A DNA stretch of 64,000 nt from Gavia stellata (lineage: Eukaryota > Chordata > Aves > Gaviiformes > Gaviidae): contig NC_082595.1 in the NCBI RefSeq assembly GCF_030936135.1, positions 113,352,334 through 113,416,333 on the forward strand, written 5' to 3'. Shown here piece by piece: positions 61,701 through 64,000 of this stretch. The notes below the pieces were generated by a model, which saw nothing but the letters and a program-made list of their open reading frames with translations, had not been told where the DNA came from and did not search any database. Each line of letters opens with the position of its first letter. Positions within the stretch are counted from its first letter, which is position 1. The position numbers and the translations under genes were made by a program.

Positions 61701-61948
61701 AAGATGGTGTATGCCAGACCAGTCCTTTTCTGGCTGGGGAGGTAGGAGAAAAAAGACATGTCCCTGCCCACGTGCCCTGGCAGGGTTCAGCCAAGCTCTT
61801 AGCTTTGCACGGACTGGGCCTACCCCTCACTATAGCTTGTTCTTCCCAGGCTGACCAGAGCAGACTTACCTGTTTACTTGAAGAGGCGTTCAGCAAGTTC
61901 TACTACACCCGGAACGGAGCCCTGACGGCAGTGACTGTGTCATCTTAG
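19532..61948 (+). CDS. NRBP1: NRBP1, nuclear receptor-binding protein 1 (complete, 17 coding exons, 532 residues)
   Basis: Pseudokinase adaptor that acts in the cytoplasm and nucleus. From the literature it binds TSC22-domain/WNK-pathway partners, Rac3 and Elongin B/C, and serves in a BC-box ubiquitin ligase. Coding exons: 19532-19741, 35813-35935, 36327-36428, 36520-36609, 37115-37155, 38479-38573, 55685-55768, 56042-56100, 57266-57364, 57440-57572, 57865-57967, 60637-60687, 60782-60917, 61008-61061, 61440-61503, 61589-61644, 61850-61948. They sum to 1599 bases in one open frame; human NRBP1 is 535 residues. An acidic Glu run (41-48) precedes the kinase-like domain. Catalytic residues are lost: the VAIK site reads VVWNEV (94-99, Asn97 for Lys), HRD reads HGN (200-202), and DFG reads GSV (219-221). 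The APE motif is kept. It starts at the divergent CpG island and ends next to KRTCAP3. The long introns are unusual. Confidence 0.97.
21651..22665 (-). other. Candidate antisense two-exon transcript (unidentified)
   Basis: Exon B (21651-21994) is an open 113-codon minus-strand frame ending in TGA. It is preceded by a strong acceptor (TGTTTGTTTTCTCTCCAG) and needs one base from the previous exon. The island upstream offers a donor at 22494 (CGGC|GTGAGG) on an open frame that leaves exactly one base; from the ATG at 22663-22665 the joined product would be about 171 residues. I do not recognise the protein, which is polar and ends HAGTSAV. An AATAAA lies inside the end of exon B (21677-21682). 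Frame agreement has a one-in-three chance of being accidental, so this is a hypothesis only. Confidence 0.25.
22200..22990. promoter_or_regulatory. Second CpG island inside the NRBP1 intron
   Basis: A GC- and CpG-dense block about 3 kb downstream of the main promoter, surrounded by AT-rich intron. It contains AGCCAATGGCGG near 22617-22628 (CCAAT box overlapping a YY1/GC-rich core), TGACGT at 22202-22207 (CRE half-like), and many GGGACC/CGGG repeats. No strong plus-strand donor is seen; a minus-strand donor CGGC|GTGAGG lies at 22494/22493. It could be an alternative or antisense promoter. Confidence 0.5.
23181..23895 (+). mobile_element. CR1 LINE 3' fragment, sense orientation
   Basis: A 5'-truncated CR1 with an unbroken 190-residue frame (23240-23812) from the carboxy part of ORF2, containing CR1-typical [19 protein letters not shown] and [15 protein letters not shown] segments. 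The 3' end runs into ATTCTATATTCTA. It is about 99% identical by eye to the inverted copy at 33.19-33.90 kb. Confidence 0.95.
28742..28756. repeat. (TA)n microsatellite
   Basis: An uninterrupted TA tract in the NRBP1 intron. Confidence 0.8.
31478..31483 (-). terminator. Antisense AATAAA poly(A) signal candidate
   Basis: TTTATT on the plus strand gives AATAAA on the minus strand, just after the stop of candidate exon Y and followed by TACCCTGTGTTCC. Confidence 0.3.
31478..32400 (-). other. Candidate antisense exon pair with poly(A) signal (unidentified)
   Basis: Exon X (32271-32400, 130 bases) has a long pyrimidine acceptor ending CCTATTCAG, one open frame only, and the donor CAAAG|GTAAAT, leaving one base. 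Exon Y (31510-31562 to its stop) has the acceptor TTTAATTTTCAG; joined to X in phase it reads [17 protein letters not shown] and stops. AATAAA follows 27 bases later (31478-31483), then a GT-rich stretch. Exon X product: [20 protein letters not shown] onward to GKFTK. I do not recognise the protein and found no convincing first exon. Signals are coherent but short. Confidence 0.25.
33188..34062 (-). mobile_element. CR1 LINE 3' fragment, antisense orientation
   Basis: Inverted near-copy of the 23.18-kb element with the same 190-residue open frame on the minus strand (33269-33841), extended about 160 bases further toward its 5' side. By eye about six base differences separate the two over roughly 700 bases. 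Confidence 0.95.
35813..35935 (+). CDS. NRBP1: NRBP1 coding exon (residues 71-111)
   Basis: [20 protein letters not shown] and onward to FKLQE. The acceptor is CATACAG and the donor GAA|GTAAGT. It holds the degenerate VAIK region, VVWNEV. Confidence 0.97.
35936..36326 (+). other. NRBP1 intron between residues 111 and 112
   Basis: A 391-base intron with normal splice sites. I see nothing else in it. Confidence 0.7.
36327..36428 (+). CDS. NRBP1: NRBP1 coding exon (residues 112-145)
   Basis: [20 protein letters not shown] and onward to ENKAR, in the kinase-like amino lobe (alpha-C region). The acceptor is GATGTTAAG and the donor AGG|GTAAGT, phase 0. Confidence 0.97.
36520..36609 (+). CDS. NRBP1: NRBP1 coding exon (residues 146-175)
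   Basis: [20 protein letters not shown] and onward to KTMNEK, the hinge region. The donor AAG|GTAACT is followed at once by a long T run (about 36617-36630). Confidence 0.97.
36617..36630. repeat. T homopolymer
   Basis: Lies directly behind an NRBP1 donor site. Confidence 0.7.
37115..37155 (+). CDS. NRBP1: NRBP1 coding exon (residues 176-189)
   Basis: A short 41-base exon encoding [13 protein letters not shown] plus two bases of Ser189. The acceptor is TCTGTAG and the donor TCAG|GTATGT. Confidence 0.96.
38479..38573 (+). CDS. NRBP1: NRBP1 coding exon (residues 189-221)
   Basis: [20 protein letters not shown] and onward to IKIGS plus one base. HGN replaces the catalytic HRD. The donor TCAG|GTAAGG opens the 17-kb intron. 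Confidence 0.97.
39177..39191. repeat. T homopolymer
   Basis: A 15-base T run in the NRBP1 intron, with a second T run about 35 bases downstream. Confidence 0.7.
42770..42842. repeat. TA/TG-rich simple repeat
   Basis: Mixed GTATATATAT and TGTGTATATA units, imperfect. Confidence 0.65.
44967..46120 (-). mobile_element. CR1 LINE, 5'-truncated, about 1.15 kb
   Basis: Antisense copy beginning with the CR1 3' end (AATCACAGAATGATAGGG). The minus strand encodes [20 protein letters not shown]-like text (45238-45786) and [12 protein letters not shown] / [19 protein letters not shown] (45983-46120). Frames are broken. Confidence 0.93.
46436..46452. repeat. T homopolymer
   Basis: A 17-base T run following TTTTGTTTTGTTGTTG. 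Confidence 0.7.
47255..47947 (+). mobile_element. CR1 LINE with large internal deletion
   Basis: The left part (to about 47530) matches the CR1 region just before and at the start of the reverse transcriptase (AAGGCCAAGGTGTTCACTGC; GGGGCCTGACGAGATGCACA). The right part jumps to the 3' domain (GGAGCATCTGTCCATATGAG onward) and ends near TTTTGTGATTTTT. The central ORF2 segment is missing. Confidence 0.8.
48930..49566 (+). mobile_element. CR1 LINE 3' fragment
   Basis: Sense copy from CAACAATGTGCCCTTGCCAC to the terminal CCATGATTTTATGATTCTG. The CR1 3' ORF2 region is visible with frameshifts. Confidence 0.9.
50026..50603 (-). mobile_element. CR1 LINE 3' fragment
   Basis: Begins with the 3' end in reverse (CATAGAATCGTTTAGGTTGG). 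The minus strand keeps a 163-residue frame (50102-50593) with [20 protein letters not shown] and [18 protein letters not shown] text. Confidence 0.93.
53291..53329. repeat. (GT)n followed by T run
   Basis: A GTGTGTGTGTGT tract, then about 14 T. Confidence 0.65.
55479..55668 (-). mobile_element. CR1 LINE 3' fragment abutting NRBP1 exon 8 acceptor
   Basis: Same subfamily as the 50.03-kb copy (CATAGAATCGTTTAGGTTGG start). It can be followed to about TCTGACAAC, with the NRBP1 acceptor TTTCTTCTAG ending at 55684. The right edge is approximate. Confidence 0.88.
55685..55768 (+). CDS. NRBP1: NRBP1 coding exon (residues 221-249)
   Basis: [20 protein letters not shown] then HFFAPEYG plus one base. 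The acceptor TTTCTTCTAG lies about 17 bases after the edge of an antisense CR1 fragment. The donor is GGAG|GTACGG. Confidence 0.97.
56042..56100 (+). CDS. NRBP1: NRBP1 coding exon (residues 249-268)
   Basis: Encodes [20 protein letters not shown]. The acceptor is GTGTTACAG and the donor GAG|GTGAGT, phase 0. Confidence 0.97.
56101..57265 (+). other. NRBP1 intron between residues 268 and 269
   Basis: A 1.2-kb intron. I see no repeat or exon-like stretch. Confidence 0.7.
57266..57364 (+). CDS. NRBP1: NRBP1 coding exon (residues 269-301)
   Basis: [20 protein letters not shown] and onward to EDPLQR. The acceptor is GTTTGCAG and the donor AGG|GTGAGT, phase 0. Confidence 0.97.
57440..57572 (+). 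CDS. NRBP1: NRBP1 coding exon (residues 302-346)
   Basis: [20 protein letters not shown] and onward to HCIVGHQ plus one base; end of the kinase-like carboxy lobe. The acceptor is GTCTTTCAG and the donor CAGC|GTGAGT. The preceding intron is only 75 bases. Confidence 0.97.
57865..57967 (+). CDS. NRBP1: NRBP1 coding exon (residues 346-380)
   Basis: [20 protein letters not shown] then [14 protein letters not shown] and two bases. The linker after LAEI differs clearly from the human protein. The donor is GATGAT|GTGAGT. Confidence 0.93.
57968..60636 (+). other. NRBP1 intron splitting codon 380
   Basis: A 2.7-kb intron. The only notable item is a 25-base tandem duplication at 60251-60300. Confidence 0.7.
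60251..60300. repeat. 25-base tandem duplication
   Basis: GGGACGCAGGCTTCGTGGG-type unit present twice in a row with one mismatch. Confidence 0.85.
60637..60687 (+). CDS. NRBP1: NRBP1 coding exon (residues 380-397)
   Basis: Completes Ile380 and encodes [16 protein letters not shown] plus two bases of Arg397. The acceptor is a long pyrimidine tract ending CCCCCCAG; the donor is AAG|GTAAGA. Confidence 0.95.
60782..60917 (+). CDS. NRBP1: NRBP1 coding exon (residues 397-442)
   Basis: [20 protein letters not shown] and onward to [13 protein letters not shown]. The acceptor is TCTTGTAG and the donor AAG|GTGAGA, phase 0. Confidence 0.96.
61008..61061 (+). CDS. NRBP1: NRBP1 coding exon (residues 443-460)
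   Basis: Encodes [18 protein letters not shown]. The acceptor is CTGTTTCAG and the donor CCAT|GTATGT, phase 0. Confidence 0.96.
61440..61503 (+). CDS. NRBP1: NRBP1 coding exon (residues 461-482)
   Basis: Encodes [20 protein letters not shown], then P and one base. The acceptor is ACTCTGCAG and the donor CCCA|GTAAGT. Confidence 0.96.
61589..61644 (+). CDS. NRBP1: NRBP1 coding exon (residues 482-500)
   Basis: Encodes [19 protein letters not shown]. The acceptor is GTGTTGCAG and the donor GAG|GTAAGC, phase 0. Confidence 0.96.
61850..61948 (+). CDS. NRBP1: NRBP1 last coding exon (residues 501-532 and stop)
   Basis: Begins [20 protein letters not shown] and ends ALTAVTVSS followed by TAG at 61946-61948. 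The acceptor is TTCTTCCCAG. Confidence 0.97.
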   Translation, partial: ADQSRLTCLLEEAFSKFYYTRNGALTAVTVSS

Positions 61949-62108
61949 CACCCCTCGGCTCCCAGGCGGCCAGTGTGGCTTTGTTGCCTGTGACCCCTCT
62001 GTGTCTGTCCATCACTGTAGGGCATCAGCAAGACCCCAGCTGCAGTGCTTGGAAGCTCATCCTGCATGTGCCGTGGCTGGGCTCAGCGACAATCCTCCCT
62101 GCCCGCCT

Positions 62109-62114
62109 ATTAAA
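62109..62114 (+). terminator. Possible proximal NRBP1 poly(A) signal ATTAAA
   Basis: ATTAAA 161 bases after the stop codon. It would give a short 3' UTR. GT-rich sequence (TTTTTGTTGGGATTTTG) lies about 35-50 bases downstream. Confidence 0.5.
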
Positions 62115-62282
62115 GGGGACTTTGCGCATCAGTATTATTTCCAGCCCTGTTTTTGTTGGGATTTTGCCAGGTGGTGCCGGGGAGCCGGGTCCTGGCTTGG
62201 GGTGTTCTGTAGCCCCATTCATGTGCATGGAGTTTGTTCTGTTTGAATTGTACAAAGTGTCTTTTGCACAGCACAGAAATGG

Positions 62283-62322
62283 TTTTTTCTTTTTTCTTCT
62301 TTTTTTTTTTTTTTTTTAATTT
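62283..62322. repeat. T-rich tract in NRBP1 3' UTR
   Basis: Consists of T runs interrupted by C, ending in an 18-base T run and AATTTAAAA. Confidence 0.8.
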
Positions 62323-62790
62323 AAAAGGTAAGCAGGGGGGAGCCCCTAAGCCCTGCCCCCTCTCTGCACCCCCCTCTGCAGCTGCCTCTGGCACCAGTCA
62401 CTACCCTCTCCCCCGGGCAGAGGGAGCCGGGGGTGGCCGGGCTCCCGCAGCACCTGCCTGGCGCTTTGCCTGCCTCTTCTGCTCCCCTCTGGCTGCACTT
62501 TGTTTACTGGTTTTGCACAGCCGCTCAGCCCTGCGCTTCGGCGCGCACTGGAGGCGCAGGGCTGCGGTCTGTGCTGACTCTGGGCTGTGGCCCCTGCAGC
62601 CTTCCCGCCCCCCCCGTGCTGCCCCCCCTTCCCGTGCACCGCGGGCCGCCGGGGGGGGCTGCAGCGGCCGCGGGGCCCGTGGGCAGCGCTGGGCCCTGTC
62701 CCCGCGGCCCCGTCCCTCCCGTCGCGGGGTGCTTGGCGGGGCTGGGCGTGGCGCCGCCCGTGCATCTCATTTCTATCATTTCCTATTTTT

Positions 62791-62796
62791 AATAAA
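62791..62796 (+). terminator. Distal NRBP1 poly(A) signal AATAAA
   Basis: AATAAAACTGTTTTGTAAAT is a canonical signal followed by T/G-rich sequence. It lies 128 bases before the KRTCAP3 start codon. Confidence 0.75.
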
Positions 62797-62923
62797 ACTG
62801 TTTTGTAAATACGCGACTGCTGCCTCTTTCCGGGCTCGGGCGCGGGGGGGGGCCGGCCCGGCCCTGCCCTGTCCTGCCCCGGGGCGGTGCCGGCGGCGGG
62901 CGGCTCTCCCGGCGGCGGCGGCC

Positions 62924-63133
62924 ATGGGCGGCAGGCGCGGGGGGCCGGGGGCGCTGGCGGAGCCGCGGCGGCTGATGCGCGCAGGGCTGTGGCTGATCGT
63001 GCTGGGCCACGGCAGCCTGCTGCTGGGCGCCATCGTGCACGGCTCCGTCCTGCGGCACGTGGCCGGCCCCAGCCGCGCCATCACCCCCGAGTACGCGGTG
63101 GCCAACGTGGTGTCCGTGGGCTCCGGGCTGCTG
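62924..63133 (+). CDS. KRTCAP3: KRTCAP3 coding exon 1
   Basis: Residues 1-70, ending SVGSGLL. The donor is CTG|GTGAGA, phase 0. Confidence 0.93.
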
Positions 63134-64000
63134 GTGAGAGCCGCGGGGCCGGGCGGCGGGAGGGGGGGAGCCGGCCCTGCCCGAGGCGCGTGTCGAGCGC
63201 GGCTCTCTCCCCGCAGAGCATCGCCGTGGGCATCGCCGCCATCCTGGTGTCGCGCAACCTGTCCCGGGCAGCGCTGGTGAGTGCGGGGCCGCGGGGTCAG
63301 CAGCCGAGCGGGGCCGGGGGCATCGGCGCGGCCCGGCCCCCACCGGCAGCCGCTCCCCTGGACCTTGTCCCCGTTGGCTCCTTCCGCCTCGGCGGCTCGC
63401 GGGCTCGTGCGTGTCGCCTGCTGCCCCGGCCCAGCCCTGCCGGCCGCGGCGGGAGGCGGGGGGGGGGTACCGGGCCCCGGCGCGCGGCGGAAGCGCTTCA
63501 CGCGGCGGGTGAAGGCGCAGCCGAGGTCGGGCGTCCCTCGGGGGGCTTACGCAGGGGGGTCTGCATGAGGCAAGGCTGCTGCTGCGGGGGACCTCGGCTC
63601 TCGGGGGGGCTGGGGCTGTGCTGGGGCTCCCCGGGGGCAGGAGCCTGTGCGAGGGGCCGCCCGTGGCTCTGGGCTCGCGGGGGGGGCGAAGGATGTGAAA
63701 GGTGCAAAAGCCTCATCCGAGTGCGGGGCCGAGCCATGCTGGAAGGGCAAGAGGTTGCATGTGCTTGCTCGGTGCAGACCTCGGTGGAGTTCCCAGCACC
63801 CCCATTGCCCTACAGAGCGGGTGCGTGGCGCTGCGGTGTGTCTGGCCCCCTGCAGTGGCAGTGCCCAGCCCTGCCGTTTGCCCCCTGCTCTGGCCACCCC
63901 ACTCTCATGTGTTCTCCTTGCTGCCTGCAGCACTGGACCCTACTGAGCGTGTCCCTGTTGAACTGCCTCCTGTCCACAGCATGCAGCGTGGGCCTGGCAC
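62924..64000 (+). CDS. KRTCAP3: KRTCAP3, keratinocyte-associated protein 3 (exons 1-3, runs off right edge)
   Basis: Small multi-pass membrane protein of unclear biochemical role, reported in epithelial cells. Exons visible: 62924-63133, 63217-63276 and 63931 to the window end, joining in frame. Residues 1-70 begin [20 protein letters not shown]. Hydrophobic segments lie at about 20-42, 57-83 and from about 91 onward, matching the tetraspan-like family layout. The conserved text includes [32 protein letters not shown] and [19 protein letters not shown], closely matching mammalian KRTCAP3. The ATG has a good Kozak context (GCCATGG). Position directly after NRBP1 matches the mammalian order. 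The carboxy-terminal part lies outside the window. Confidence 0.93.
63217..63276 (+). CDS. KRTCAP3: KRTCAP3 coding exon 2
   Basis: Encodes [20 protein letters not shown] (71-90). The acceptor is CTCCCCGCAG and the donor CTG|GTGAGT, phase 0. Confidence 0.92.
63277..63930 (+). other. KRTCAP3 intron 2
   Basis: A GC-rich 654-base intron with several G runs of 7-9 bases; open frames here are composition artefacts. Confidence 0.8.
63931..64000 (+). CDS. KRTCAP3: KRTCAP3 coding exon 3 (partial)
   Basis: Starts [20 protein letters not shown] then GLA, after the acceptor TTGCTGCCTGCAG. It is cut by the window edge. Confidence 0.92.

Larger units (their letters stand above)
61949..62815 (+). other. 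NRBP1: NRBP1 3' untranslated region
   Basis: Runs from the stop codon to just past the AATAAA at 62791-62796. It contains an earlier ATTAAA (62109-62114), a long T-rich tract (62283-62320) and a GC-rich second half that overlaps the KRTCAP3 CpG island. The 3' end is inferred from the signal. Confidence 0.65.
62570..63690. promoter_or_regulatory. CpG island, KRTCAP3 promoter
   Basis: A CpG-rich block spans the end of the NRBP1 3' UTR through KRTCAP3 exons 1-2. Start sites are not determinable; with the NRBP1 signal at 62791, the KRTCAP3 5' UTR can hardly exceed about 110 bases unless the genes overlap. Confidence 0.7.

Noticed and set aside
62234-63280. 348-residue open frame at the NRBP1/KRTCAP3 boundary
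   Set aside because: It joins NRBP1 3' UTR, the T-rich tract and KRTCAP3 exon 1. Only the part from the ATG at 62924 to the donor at 63133 matches KRTCAP3.
1-64000. CRISPR arrays, operons, tRNA or rRNA genes, microRNA hairpins, endogenous retroviral genes
   Set aside because: None seen by eye. The window is vertebrate chromosomal DNA; a tRNA or hairpin scan would be needed to exclude small RNAs fully.

Overview
This is vertebrate nuclear DNA, most likely from a bird. It contains multi-exon genes with GT/AG introns, CpG-island promoters and poly(A) signals. The interspersed repeats I can recognise are almost all CR1 LINEs, the dominant avian retrotransposon, with no mammalian-type Alu, L1 or B elements seen. 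Three known genes lie in the order seen in the mammalian PPM1G-NRBP1-KRTCAP3 block. The species cannot be fixed from the sequence alone, and crocodile or turtle, which also carry CR1, is less likely but possible.

Layout. (1) About 1-18.2 kb, minus strand: the first four exons of PPM1G, a PP2C-family protein phosphatase. Exon 1 is at 18077-18196 and exon 4 at 518-650, and the gene runs off the left edge. (2) 17.6-19.8 kb: a CpG island that acts as the divergent promoter of PPM1G (left) and NRBP1 (right). It holds an imperfectly duplicated GC-box/CCAAT/inverted-CCAAT module. (3) 19.2-62.8 kb, plus strand: the complete NRBP1 gene, 17 coding exons assembling to a continuous 532-residue pseudokinase/adaptor. 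Two introns are very large (about 16 and 17 kb) and carry most of the CR1 copies. (4) 62.9-64.0 kb, plus strand: the first three exons of KRTCAP3, a small multi-pass membrane protein, starting only about 130 bases after the NRBP1 poly(A) signal and running off the right edge.

I assembled the coding exons by matching splice sites, reading phase and family knowledge, and every junction keeps frame. The three genes share no enzymatic pathway. Their link is genomic: a divergent promoter pair followed by a very tight tandem pair.

Points for a second look: a second CpG island inside the first large NRBP1 intron; two candidate antisense terminal exons in the same intron (21.65-22.0 kb and 31.5-32.4 kb) that may belong to a nested, undescribed transcription unit; a nearly identical inverted pair of CR1 copies about 9.3 kb apart in that intron; an antisense CR1 that ends about 17 bases before NRBP1 exon 8 and so probably supplies its branch-point region; and the duplicated promoter module. 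The antisense units are hypotheses resting on splice-site, frame and poly(A) pattern only.
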